A stretch of DNA of 64,000 bases, from the NCBI GenBank assembly GCA_001839685.1, contig MLAK01000647.1:1-64000 (forward strand). Reading direction: 5' to 3'. Under the pieces are notes generated by a model. It saw only the letters and a program-made list of their open reading frames with translations. It had not been told where the DNA came from and did no database searches. The stretch is from Tritrichomonas foetus (lineage: Eukaryota; Parabasalia; Tritrichomonadida; Tritrichomonadidae). Shown here in pieces: positions 51,744-61,679 of the stretch (position 1 is the stretch's first letter; every line of letters begins with the position of its first letter). Both the position numbers and the translations under genes were made by a program.

Positions 51744-53285
51744 TTATTCTAGTTGATCTTCCTCTTCTTCTTGGATTCCAAGATATTCAGTAATACAGTC
51801 TAGAATCTGAAGCATCACCTTTTCATCATACAATTCGAACATTGGTGCCTGATCGATGAATGGCTCGAAATTCATGAATTCCCAAGACGATCGAGTTAAC
51901 AGGGCCTTTTTTCTTGGAATAAATCTTAAAACCTTCTCAGCACGAAGCATCATTTCAGCAACCTTATGCTTGGTTGCCAGGTAGTGAAGACACAGTTGAT
52001 AGAGACATTTAATAGCTTCAGATCGATTTGATTCAATTTCTTCAGCAATTTGATAAACAATTGAAGCATTTGCAGCAAAATCATATTTAGCAATCCATAT
52101 GATTAATACTTGAAGTGCTGCTGCTGCTACATATTCGCTTTGTTCATGAATAAGATTAAATAAGAATTTAGTTGATTCTTTATCATTAATGACATGATCT
52201 GGATGAGCGTGAGTGAGAACAAATAAGCGAGAAAATAAATAAAAATCGCGTGTATTGAATTTCTGATTTTTCAGATGTTCATCTTCAACAGTTTCAAATT
52301 CATATTTCGGATTCATCATCTGATCAAGGGTTATGCGAGTTAACTCTTCAGGTAGTTCAATATCTTGTGCAGGCATTCCATGTATCCATTTAATGAAGGC
52401 CTGTTTCTTTGGCGGATCAGTTCTCAGAATCATTTTCATTGAGAGAATTCTCGGCCACAACTCTTTATAAAAAGTGAAAACTTGGTTGACATCAGAAAGG
52501 GTATAATTTTCTTGTTCGAGAAGCCACTCCTCGAATTCGTCCATTGTCATTGTATTTTTAATTTCGTTGCTTGCGATCATTAAATCGACAACAAGGTGTG
52601 GAGAAAATTTCCGAATTAATGGGATGATTTCTGGAATAAGCGATTGCTTCACTTTTGGATTGCAGACAAATAATTGGTTGAATAACAATTCTGCTTCATA
52701 ATCGTATTTTCCTTTGTCAGCGAGAGCATTCATTAATGCATAAACTGATTCTTTTGACTCACTCAAAAAGTCGACAAAGAATTGAGGACCTTTTGCTATC
52801 AAATGTTGATATATTAACGTAATAACTTTGTGATTGAATTGGCCGCTTTCGTCTAAGCCGGTTCGTAAGAAAATTCCTATGAGAAATTCTTTGCTTAAAA
52901 ATAAAGTTTTGAAAGGGTCTTCGTCTGGATTTCCGTTGGATTTGTTAATCATGTTGAGAATTAGGTCGATGAGGTCGTCGAGAACATCCCTTGGGATGTT
53001 TCCCATTGAAATGATGTTGATCATTTTGATCAGAGTGCGGGTTACAATGAGGGATGTAAATTCTGGAACGTATTTGTTTAATTCGGCAATAATGGGACCG
53101 ACTGTAGGGGCTTGTAATTTATTGAATTTGTCGATTTGATCATTGCAGGCTTTTTCGCGTTTCTCGTATTCTTTGGAGGGTTTCATTTTGATTAACGACG
53201 ATAGGAGCGAGTTTGAATGTGTATCGTATAACCTTTTTATTTCATTATTCTTTGAAACGATAAGATAAAGGAAACTTTTTGACAT
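51744..53285 (-). CDS. Alpha-helical (ARM/HEAT-like) protein, unknown function (513 aa)
   Basis: I do not recognise the family. The protein is almost entirely alpha-helical with helix pairs of the ARM/HEAT kind, for example VVDLMIASNEIKNTMTMDEF and AAAALQVLIIWIAKY. It has a short acidic C-terminal tail (IQEEEEDQLE) and no membrane segment or catalytic motif. An Asp/Pro loop (NKSNGNPDEDPF) sits near residue 118. Such solenoids usually bind proteins or RNA. Amino-acid usage is ordinary, so the gene is real. A TCATTGACC initiator-like site lies 7-16 nt before the ATG. A 30-bp A tract (about 51677-51707) lies just past its stop. Confidence 0.7.
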   Translation of the reverse strand: MSKSFLYLIVSKNNEIKRLYDTHSNSLLSSLIKMKPSKEYEKREKACNDQIDKFNKLQAPTVGPIIAELNKYVPEFTSLIVTRTLIKMINIISMGNIPRDVLDDLIDLILNMINKSNGNPDEDPFKTLFLSKEFLIGIFLRTGLDESGQFNHKVITLIYQHLIAKGPQFFVDFLSESKESVYALMNALADKGKYDYEAELLFNQLFVCNPKVKQSLIPEIIPLIRKFSPHLVVDLMIASNEIKNTMTMDEFEEWLLEQENYTLSDVNQVFTFYKELWPRILSMKMILRTDPPKKQAFIKWIHGMPAQDIELPEELTRITLDQMMNPKYEFETVEDEHLKNQKFNTRDFYLFSRLFVLTHAHPDHVINDKESTKFLFNLIHEQSEYVAAAALQVLIIWIAKYDFAANASIVYQIAEEIESNRSEAIKCLYQLCLHYLATKHKVAEMMLRAEKVLRFIPRKKALLTRSSWEFMNFEPFIDQAPMFELYDEKVMLQILDCITEYLGIQEEEEDQLE

Positions 53286-53869
53286 TGTAAACGGTCAATG
53301 AGTTTTATACTTTGTCTTTCATATTATACCAGATTCTACTTTATAATGCTGACAATCGAGTTCATATATGATTTCACAACAGTATTAAGTCATATATTAA
53401 ATGAAAAGAATTCCAAAAATTTATATTTTGTTAATCAATATGTTGTCCACTACAAATAGTGATTTGAAAAACTGCATCTTTAATGGTAATAAAGTCTACA
53501 TGACTTTACACTTATAATAATATAATTCTAATACTTTAAAGATATTTCATTGGAAGTGTCTGAATGCATATCATTGGGAAGTATTATTCAAAACTTCACA
53601 GTTTTACAATTTCTTCGATTAAGATAAAAATATTATCATTATTCCACCAAAAATTGCCGTGTGTCCGATTACCAAATTTCTGATTTCGAACAAAAAATTT
53701 AATAAAAAAAGATTTTATATAAAGAATAAAGAATAAAAGCAGAGATAATGCATAGTATGTTTATTATAGTTGTAATGAAAGAAGAATTTATATAAATAAT
53801 AAAAAATCTAATAAAAAGAAAAACTCAATCAAGGAAAGAATGTAGAAGAGAAGAGAAGGAGAAGAAAAA
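53286..53869. other. Intergenic, about 580 bp
   Basis: Between the helical-repeat gene start and the kinase 3' end. AT-rich, nothing else recognised. Confidence 0.45.
53293..53301 (-). promoter_or_regulatory. Initiator-like TCATTGACC
   Basis: On the minus strand TCATT fits TCA(+1)Y(T/A), with the +1 A at 53299, 14 nt before the ATG of the helical-repeat gene. Confidence 0.4.
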
Positions 53870-55330
53870 TTACCTTGGCCTGGCCACTCTTAATTTGCTT
53901 GATGGCTTCGAGCTTGTCGATCCAGGCATGATTGCAGCCGATGGTGGCCTCAATGTTGAAACTTTTCTTCTAGTGCCGGCTCTCTTTGATGATGATTTGT
54001 CGTTGATTAAATCAACTTCTGGGCTTTCTTGCTTTGATGGGACCAAATTGTCATAGTTTGGAAGAGGTGCTTGGCTTAAAGGCGACAAAGAATTATGCTT
54101 CAGCGATGAAACAGCTTCTTGTGGGATAGAAGGAATAGGCGGTCGTTTATGTCTTGACGAGCTTGGTCGATGCCTGCTTGAAGTACTTCGAATGAGGTCA
54201 TCTTTCTCTTTGGACCTTGATGATGATTCTTTTCGATGTTTCCTTCTTCTGCTTGACTCAGTTTCTTCATCGCCTGCATTCGAAGTCCTTCTGTGGTGTC
54301 TCTTTTTCTTTCTCTGTCTTGTTTCGCCGCTCAGTAATCCTGTCACTGTTCCGCCGACTTCTCGGGTGATTTGTATGAAATCTTTCGCAGTAGCTGACAC
54401 ACAAAGTTTGGCGGCATTTCTTAAGTCAAGATAAGAAATTTCTTTACCAAAATAAATGTCAACTTGTTTAATCGAAACGTAGCCTTTCTGTTCATGTGCA
54501 TCAAATTGCACAGGTATTGATTTAAGCCACGGGTCGTTTAAAGCTTGTTCAATTGTGTATCGGTTTTCGATGTTCACACACATCAAATTTCGAATCATAT
54601 TTCGACCATCTGGACTGATGTAGCCAGGTATTGTATATTCTCCGCGCTTGATCTGTTGAAACAGCTGAGTTTGGTTCCTTTTCGTCCAGGGGAGCTGGCC
54701 GGTGAGCATCGCATATAAAATTACGCCACAACTCCAAATGTCAGTGGTTATTCCATTATATGGTCGGCCACTGATGCACTCTGGCGATGCGTAGCAGGGA
54801 GAGCCGCAAGGAGTGTTGACTAAATAATTCTTTCGATCGAAAAATCGAGATAATCCAAAATCGCTAATTTTGATGCGGCCAAATTGGTCAATCAAAATAT
54901 TTTCCGGTTTCATATCACGATGCGATACGCCCATTGAATGGAGATATTGCATCGTTTCTAAAATCTGGCGAGCGATTGGCCTCGCTTCATTTTCCGTAAG
55001 TTTGTTTCGGTCGACAACGTATTGAAAAAGATCTCCGTTTGGACAAAATTCCATAATTACGTAATAATTTTTTTCGTCACATAAGAGATCAATCATTTGT
55101 ACGATTCCGGGATGATGAAGTTGTTGGTTGATTCTGATTTCAATCTCAAAGCGAGTTTCGAGACTGCTCGAGTTAAGTCGACTTTTTGGAACAATTTTGC
55201 AAGCATAAAATTGATTCGTTAGTCGATGCTTGCATAGTTTCACTTCTGAGAAAGCACCATCACCTATTGCACCTTTGATTTTGTAGTGGCCGATTTCTTG
55301 GGGGCATTCAACTCTGAGTTTTGAGCTCAT
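53870..55330 (-). CDS. CAMK/AMPK-like Ser/Thr protein kinase (486 aa)
   Basis: The kinase domain spans about 14-270. The Gly loop GDGAFSEV is at 23-30, catalytic Lys45 is in ACK, HRDMKPEN at 137-144 has the loop Asp, DFG is at 157-159, CGSPCYASPE at 175-184 is the activation and APE region (SPE here), and DIWSCGVILYAMLTGQLPW follows. These features place it near the SNF1/KIN1/MARK/CHK1 region of the CAMK group. The C-terminal 200 residues are low-complexity and very basic (RQRKKKRHHRR, SSRRRKHRKESSSRSKEKDD, SSRHRPSSSRHKRPP), suggesting nuclear or RNA-associated localisation or phospho-regulation. No calmodulin or UBA domain is recognisable. All catalytic residues are present, so activity is expected. 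Confidence 0.93.
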   Translation of the reverse strand: MSSKLRVECPQEIGHYKIKGAIGDGAFSEVKLCKHRLTNQFYACKIVPKSRLNSSSLETRFEIEIRINQQLHHPGIVQMIDLLCDEKNYYVIMEFCPNGDLFQYVVDRNKLTENEARPIARQILETMQYLHSMGVSHRDMKPENILIDQFGRIKISDFGLSRFFDRKNYLVNTPCGSPCYASPECISGRPYNGITTDIWSCGVILYAMLTGQLPWTKRNQTQLFQQIKRGEYTIPGYISPDGRNMIRNLMCVNIENRYTIEQALNDPWLKSIPVQFDAHEQKGYVSIKQVDIYFGKEISYLDLRNAAKLCVSATAKDFIQITREVGGTVTGLLSGETRQRKKKRHHRRTSNAGDEETESSRRRKHRKESSSRSKEKDDLIRSTSSRHRPSSSRHKRPPIPSIPQEAVSSLKHNSLSPLSQAPLPNYDNLVPSKQESPEVDLINDKSSSKRAGTRRKVSTLRPPSAAIMPGSTSSKPSSKLRVARPR

Positions 55331-57400
55331 CGTATTATTTTATTTCGATTTCTTGATAAAATTTTCTTTCGAAAAAGGTCAATTCTGAATTCCCCTTTTT
55401 TTATAGGAAGAATTGACCTTAACTGAAATGAATGATGATTCGAAATATTGAAATATGAAGGGTTTTGACCTATGAAGGTCAAATTTATGTAGAAAGGAAT
55501 TGCCAAAATATTATTGAATTTTTCCTATTCACAAGATTGAGAACATATGGACAAAAGAATTCAAATGAAATAATTCCCTACCGATATATTTGTGAGTAAA
55601 TAATTGATGACAAATTATAATTGAATTGAGATATAATTTTTGAGAATTCCTTATTATATTCAATAAGTTAACATGTCATTCGTAATTTTTTTCAAAAAGA
55701 AATATTCATAGAAATATTTTTAGTGAAAGGATTGAATATTCCAATACCAGTTTTTGAATTGAATCAAACCATCACCATCCCTATATCGGGAATATTTCTC
55801 TTTTATGATTAATATTCCAGAAGATCATGGATAGTTTTTGAAAAATTTATTTTTCCTTTATGATTATTGAAATTATATGTTTTTCAACTTAATATTAATC
55901 CAGGAAAAATGAAATTACCCAATATGGTTTTTCACAGTTCATAGAATTTTTTGAATGAAATCGCTGAATTCACTTTTGAAATAAATTCAATTCATGATCG
56001 TTCGGAATTAACCAACCAAATCATGAAGCAACATATGACTATTTTGTTTATAATATAAAACAACGAATCTGCTATCCCTAGAGACTCTTTTCATCAATTT
56101 AAGTCATTTTTTAAAAACTACTTCAAACTGGTAAATTTGATATCGGAAAGTGATCAATTTCAGAGGCATCTTTACATTAAATGCCTAACATATTCGTAAC
56201 GATTTCCACTTTGTTCAATAGCAGGAGTTCACCATAGTCGATGCAAAAATCAAAAGCAAGTACAAATCAAGATTTGAATACGAATCGCGAACGTTTACAA
56301 TTTTAATTCAAAATTTGTTAACCGTTAAGTATTGAATGCTTTGTTAGCAAAAGTTTTTCCTGGAATAAGAATAATTTGATTTTCGATCTTTCATATTGTT
56401 GAGGATAGAGAAAAAAGAAAACAGAAAAATGATTGAAATTTCTCTATTTTATTAAATACAGGAGTTTCAAGTATGATTATTAATTGAGACATCTTTGAAA
56501 ATATATTATAAAAAAAGTTCAACAATATAGAAACATTTCTTAAGGATGAACCGACCTTTCATTCAAAATATTCAATTCATTCAATTCATTCATAAAATTT
56601 TCAAAGAATTAAAATTCCTATATTTAACATTTGATGTAATCAATCAAATATTATAATTTTGAAATATTATTAAATATAGTGTTATTATATTATATATCCA
56701 CCTTTATTAAGAATTTGGTCTTATGGAAATGAAGATAAAAGAAAATTAAAATTGAGAAATCATATGACAACTTTTTCCGGATCAATTCAAAAAGAAATAG
56801 TTTATATTCAAAAATTTCTGAAAGAATCGATTCACCACTTTTTTCATGTTTCTAATAATGCATTATATTCGATGTTTTGGTTTTGTTTGCGGAGATATTG
56901 TTATGATTAATATACAATGATTTTTGGCAAACTATTTCCAAATAACAATAACTGTTTGAAATTTGTCTCTCACCAAAAGATCTTTGATTTAAATTTCATC
57001 ATCGCATAAATCTCTGGTATCTGGATAATATTCAGATGATGTTGTAATGACTGGTAATTTTGCCTTTTAAAATGAAGATAAATTTATTTTTGTTTTGTGT
57101 AAAAAAAAGAACCAAAATATCTCGATTATTTTCCTATTAAACTACATACATTTTATGATATATAATAAATCATCACTATATAATATATAAATTTATAATA
57201 AAAAATATCATGAGATATAACTATTTTGTTAATTGCCTTAAGAATAGGCAAAATGGTATTTTCGAAGTTAATAAATTTATCTATTACAGGGCACTCTGCA
57301 AAATACAATCCGCAATGTATACCATGTTCTACTTATATACATAAAGTGGTTACATTGAACATTATAGTTAAAAAGTTGGATTTTTGACACTTATCACAAA
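55331..57400. other. Gene-poor region with possible coding relic
   Basis: About 2 kb without a credible open frame. A broken coding-like stretch at about 55950-56190 (plus strand) contains FEINSIHDRSELTNQIMKQ and, after one stop, DSFHQFKSFFKNYFK. It then decays. The family is not recognised. Upstream of the kinase, AATTGACCTTTTTCG on its strand lies about 40-55 bp before the ATG. Confidence 0.35.
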
Positions 57401-57439
57401 TTTAGTATCGCGCCTTTAATTTTGGTGGTGAGTTAATTC

Positions 57440-58494
57440 CGCACATATAATTAAGTGAATGTATTAATATTGCTTTCGATCGAATACCTGCTAATTTTCT
57501 CAAATCTGCTGGAGGCACCAATTTTTTCACTGAAAGACTCGTTTTACAAGGGGTTTCTGGATTGTTACGAATAGGGGGAAAAAAAAAAAATGAGGTCGAT
57601 GATGATTCATATTAATTTGTATTTTTGTGATCTCATGATTCGTGTCTAACTGTTACGCAATCTTGTTTGCTCAACTGTTAATGTAACGACTTAAAAATTA
57701 GTTGGAAAGGTAATTCTTCAAACACAAGTCCAAAGTAATTTGTACCAATGATCTGTGAATGTAGCTTAAAATGGACCAATTGATATGCGAGGATTATTTA
57801 AGAATAAAAAAAATACAGCAAAAACAATGAAATGTCAAGTTCAAATCTCTGGAGTTGGACCATAGATAGCGATTTTACATGAATTTTGGTTAAAGTGTCA
57901 TATTTATGTTGATTATATTCTTATTCAAGTAAATGATTTAATTGCTTCCAAAGTTGTTGAAACATTTTACTGTAATGCTGTGCTAGATTTCGAAATGCTA
58001 CTTCACCCCTATGAATTCACAAGATTTGCTGTTGAGTCTAGTACAGGAATGCAACATGAAGCAATTGTGATTCGTCGTTTAGATACTAACACTGTGATTG
58101 AATCAGAATTTACATTTGAATATTCAAAAGGATATCTTCCAGGTTTAGCTAATTATTGACAAGGCTTTTGTAAAGCACCACAAACACTAATTCCCGGCAA
58201 ACCACAACAAACAGTAGAAATTTCGCCATTATTATCATCAAATCTAGATAAAACTGCACCTTCACCAGTGACCACATCTCAAACTTCGAGTGTGTGTTCA
58301 GGAAAGAATGATAATCATGACAATACTGGTGTTTCATCATGTACATCAAATTTATCAGAGTCAGTAAAGAAGAATGAACTTGGAAAAACAGCTATAATAG
58401 CAACTACTGTTTCAGTATCGATTGCAATTGTGATTACAATTGTAATTGTAGTTGAAATTATAGTTATAGTAGTCATTTTTCTCAGATAAACAAA

Positions 58495-58543
<49 letters not shown>

Positions 58544-58690
58544 CAAGCTGATGATCATACCACGGAAAATTAAGTAACTCAAACAGATTTACCTCAATTA
58601 CCAGGATTCAACTCTATCAACCCTGAGAATCTCACGTGTGATTGTCCATGTTATCTTCCAGCACCATCATATGAACATTTTCCTATCGAA
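57440..58690 (+). pseudogene. Decayed type I surface membrane protein gene
   Basis: The best-preserved part (57901-58490) reads in one frame, apart from a TGA near 58157. It holds an ectodomain segment (VLDFEMLLHPYEFTRFAVES, then HEAIVIRRLDTNTVIE), a Ser/Thr/Asn-rich stalk with a few Cys, and a long Ile/Val transmembrane helix (ATTVSVSIAIVITIVIVVEI). The frame ends TAA at 58487, followed by a 40-bp A tract. Beyond the tract, tail-like sequence (LPQLPGFNSINPENLTCDCP) remains in another register. Ectodomain, stalk, one helix and a short tail match trichomonad surface proteins (BspA-like and related), but I cannot name the ectodomain. More fragments lie upstream to about 57440 and none is intact. 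Confidence 0.5.
58496..58535. repeat. A tract, 40 bp
   Basis: Forty consecutive A, immediately after the transmembrane-helix coding segment of the decayed surface-protein gene, where a Lys-rich stop-transfer sequence would normally be encoded. Confidence 0.95.
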
Positions 58691-59450
58691 TAAAAAGGAG
58701 TCAAATATATGACACTTTAGTCATTTTAATTTTTCTTATATAATTTTTTTCTTCTTGCTTTTAAGTGCTAATAGAAAATCTTGGAACAATAATGCTTGTT
58801 TGAATGGATTACTGGTATACAAAGTAAAAATGTTGAAAATTACAGATCGATGCCAAAATAACTCAGAATGCACAGGGTCTATTGAATGTATAGAATATTC
58901 AACAGAAACAAATTATTTTAGTAACTGCATTGAATCGAGTTCTTGAATCGAATTGAAGAAGAATAAAAGATCATATGTCTCTAGAGTATGGCCAATGAAT
59001 CTTAATATTTTCTAATATTTGGTACGTCTTCAAAAAATGCTTTGAAAAAGGATTAATAATTTAACTCTTTGTATTAGAAAGGCTTTGGGTATCCACATTT
59101 TACTTCCATGTCGCTGAGCAGAAAAGACCAGTTACATTAAAATAACTATTGATTTACAATGAATACCTTGTTTAATTTCTGTAGATTGACATTGCTTCCT
59201 TTTTGTTTATGATGTATATTGTCCTAATCATCTTCATGCTATATAAAAAACAAAATTAACATATTTACTTTCTTGATAACTCTTCATGAAATAAAGCTTA
59301 AAACTTTAGGATTGACAATAATGTAACAACACATTTGTTACAAACAAGCCAATACCATTATTTATCAGAAAGTTACAAGAACATCGATAAGAAGACGAAA
59401 ATCTTTTTATAAAGGCTTGTATACACTTATTCAGAAAAAAGAAAATTGAA
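58691..59450. other. Intergenic tail of the gene-poor region
   Basis: Contains a short Cys-containing frame (58755-58946) with DRCQNNSECTGSIECIEY; too short and isolated to call a gene, possibly another relic. Nothing else found. Confidence 0.35.
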
Positions 59451-59590
59451 ACACAAAAAAGAAAAAGAAAACACAAAAAAGGGAAAGAAAACGCGAAAAA
59501 GGGAAAGAAAACACAAAAAAGGGAAAGAAAACGCGAAAAAGGGAAAGAAAACACAAAAAAGGGAAAGAAAACACAAAAATGAAAACAAAA
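59451..59590. repeat. Minisatellite, 20-bp unit x 7
   Basis: Units of ACRCRAAAAAGGGAAAGAAA, six clean and one decayed, begin about 75 bp beyond the uL2 stop (gene on the minus strand). The purine strand is the plus strand. It gives rise to spurious Lys-rich or Phe-rich frames on both strands. Confidence 0.96.
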
Positions 59591-59664
59591 GAAAGAAAAG
59601 AAATAGCATTAATAAGCTTGATTTAACTTTCATTGCTTCAGTAGTTACGATAATGGCGAGTTGT

Positions 59665-60426
59665 TTAAGCCTTTGTAGCGATTGTACCTCTCCTACGACC
59701 TGTTCTGCGGGCAGCAACAAGACCGATCTTCTGACCTGGGCGAGCGTTACGTGAGTGTGTTGATGGCTTACCAATATGCTGGTGAGAACCACCACCGTGT
59801 GGGTGATCGACTGGGTTCATAGCTGTACCACGAACGACTGGCCATGTCTTCCTCTTTGCGCGGTACTTGTGAGCGACTGTACCAGCCTTAAGGAGTGGCT
59901 TTTCGAGACGACCACCGCCGGCGACAACACCGAGGCAGGCGCGGCATGATGATGAAACGACAACCTTACGGCCGGATGGAAGTTGAACGCGGGTGTAGCC
60001 GTCATCGCTGTGTGTGATGACACGGCATGAGTCACCTGAGCAACGGCCATATTTGCCGCCATCACCTGGATGATGTTCGACGTTGTTGATTTCAGCACCT
60101 TCTGGGATTTGGCCGAGTGGGAGGATGTTTCCGACGTGGAGTGTAGCAGCTGGGCCGCATTGGATTAATTGGCCAGTATGGATACCTTCTGGAGCGATAA
60201 CGAGTGAACGTTCGAGGCCCTTTCCATCGGCCTTCTTGAAAACAAGTTGGGCAAGTGGGGCACCACGTCCTGGGTCGTGGACGAGGGCTTTGACAACACC
60301 AACGATTTGTGTGGTGCGTTCGGCAGCATCGATTGGCCTGAACTTGGCAGCACCCTTTCTATGATGTGTATGTGCGCGGAAAACGTTACCATTACCTCTA
60401 CGCTGAGCACGGATTATATGTCCCAT
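59665..60426 (-). CDS. RPL8: Ribosomal protein uL2 (eukaryotic L8), 253 aa
   Basis: A core large-subunit protein near the peptidyl-transferase centre. The sequence is colinear with eukaryotic L8: [25 protein letters not shown], the [17 protein letters not shown] block, and [16 protein letters not shown], which holds the conserved His-rich loop of uL2. I chose the ATG at 60426 because MG-x-x-IRxQRRG is the family N-terminus. An in-frame ATG ten codons upstream (60456) would add a non-conserved KRFWSTFRN segment. Codon composition is more GC-rich than the neighbours, as expected for a highly expressed gene. A GAAAAAGTTATC box followed directly by ATTTG (Inr-like TCATTTG) lies 65-80 bp upstream. 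Confidence 0.96.
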   Translation of the reverse strand: MGHIIRAQRRGNGNVFRAHTHHRKGAAKFRPIDAAERTTQIVGVVKALVHDPGRGAPLAQLVFKKADGKGLERSLVIAPEGIHTGQLIQCGPAATLHVGNILPLGQIPEGAEINNVEHHPGDGGKYGRCSGDSCRVITHSDDGYTRVQLPSGRKVVVSSSCRACLGVVAGGGRLEKPLLKAGTVAHKYRAKRKTWPVVRGTAMNPVDHPHGGGSHQHIGKPSTHSRNARPGQKIGLVAARRTGRRRGTIATKA

Positions 60427-60456
60427 ATTTCGAAAGGTCGACCAAAACCGTTTCAA

Positions 60457-61011
60457 ACTGTCAATTTTATAGCTACATGGTCAATTGTGTCAAATGATAA
60501 CTTTTTCTAAATAATTTGACAATCGTCTCGATAGAGAAATCATTTGCCTTTTCTCCATAAATAGCAAATCTATTAATATTCGATCTCAGCTGAAGGCTGA
60601 AATCTCAATTTTGAGAAACTTTATTAATTTCATTTTCATTTAAATATACTTAAATACGTCCAATACCAAAAATTACAAATTCAAGTTAAATTAAATAACA
60701 TATGTTGATTAAATAACATATTGAATTCAAATATATTTCATAATTTCTTGAATAATGTGGTAACAATTGAATGAAGAAATGAATTACTGCTGTAAGCGAA
60801 TGTCTGGAATACAATCTCTTCAAAATTTCGATGAATAAAATAATCGTGTCTGAAATGTGAACTAAAAAACTTGAAAATGAAACCTGTTCACATTTCATAT
60901 AAAGTGTTTGCAAAAGCCACATAATATTGTAACTACAATAATTATGGCAGAGATTCTATACAATAGAAAAATTGAAGAAGAAAAAGAAAAATTAATCAAA
61001 AAATAAGATGT
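60457..61011. other. Intergenic, about 550 bp
   Basis: Separates uL2 from eL24 (both on the minus strand). Nothing but the box above is recognised. Confidence 0.45.
60491..60507 (-). promoter_or_regulatory. GAAAAAGTTATCATTTG box upstream of uL2
   Basis: On the minus strand the A-rich box found before several genes in this window adjoins a TCATTT initiator-like string. The distance to the ATG (about 65-80 nt) is longer than usual for a trichomonad initiator, so the start site may lie elsewhere. Confidence 0.3.
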
Positions 61012-61350
61012 TTACTTCTTGGCTGGTCTTCTTTGTTGTTGAACACGTGATTTGACAGCGCCAGTTTTAACTGCGTTTCCACTGACAGAAACACCAGCAT
61101 ATCCACGTTGGATCTTTTGGCGCTTGATACGGCCTGTGTTTTCGACCTTGTCAGTGTTGGACTTCTTGTGATCAAAGCGGTAGTGTTCTGTCCAGGCGAT
61201 CTTACGTGGGTTCCTCTTGCGGGACCACATGCGGTATGTTTTACGTGATTCGAAGACCATCATGTGCTTGTCTTCACGAATGTGGACGCGTCCATGTCCT
61301 GGGTTGATTTGGTGTCCGTCGAAACCGTCAATCTCTGTTTTGTGGCTCAT
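61012..61350 (-). CDS. RPL24: Ribosomal protein eL24 (112 aa)
   Basis: A large-subunit protein. The signature INPGHGRVHIRED followed by KTYRMWSRKRNPRKIAWTEHYRFDHKK (about 37-63) matches eL24, where the human protein reads PGHGRRYARTD and [21 protein letters not shown]. The C-terminal extension of animal eL24 is missing, so the protein is short but close to archaeal and protist lengths. It contains no cysteine at all, so the zinc-binding site seen in many eL24 proteins is absent. Basic throughout, ending QQQRRPAKK. TCATCT lies 6-11 nt upstream of the ATG. Confidence 0.92.
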   Translation of the reverse strand: MSHKTEIDGFDGHQINPGHGRVHIREDKHMMVFESRKTYRMWSRKRNPRKIAWTEHYRFDHKKSNTDKVENTGRIKRQKIQRGYAGVSVSGNAVKTGAVKSRVQQQRRPAKK

Positions 61351-61679
61351 TCTTTAGATGAGAAAAAAATTTTAAGGTTAGCCATGTTGCCTGTCAATTT
61401 TCCCGGTAAGGTCAAATTATGTGGTTAAATATATTGAATAACTAAACGGTCAATTAAAACACTCATGTGATCGTTCTCTTATTCCTAAAAAAATATTCAT
61501 AGATTTATGATCTTCGTAGTGGTTACATTTTCATATATTACAAACAACAAGAAAATAAAACAAAACATCATTATCAACAACAATGGGCAATAGAGGAAAA
61601 AAAAAAAAAAAAAAAAAAATGAGTAAGAGGGTCTAGCTTATTCATAAGGGTAAATACATTTAATTAATAATTTCTACAT
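61351..61679. other. Intergenic, about 330 bp
   Basis: Between eL24 start and HECT gene stop. Contains AATTGACC/GGTCAA strings near 61412 and 61448 and an A tract near 61598-61619. Confidence 0.45.

Noticed and set aside
59306..59795. Frames rich in FPFFAFSFPF and KKEKENTKKGK
   Set aside because: They arise from the purine/pyrimidine 20-bp array next to uL2 and run antisense to or beyond it.
60427..60456. Upstream in-frame ATG for uL2
   Set aside because: It adds a segment not found in the family; the conserved N-terminus begins at 60426.
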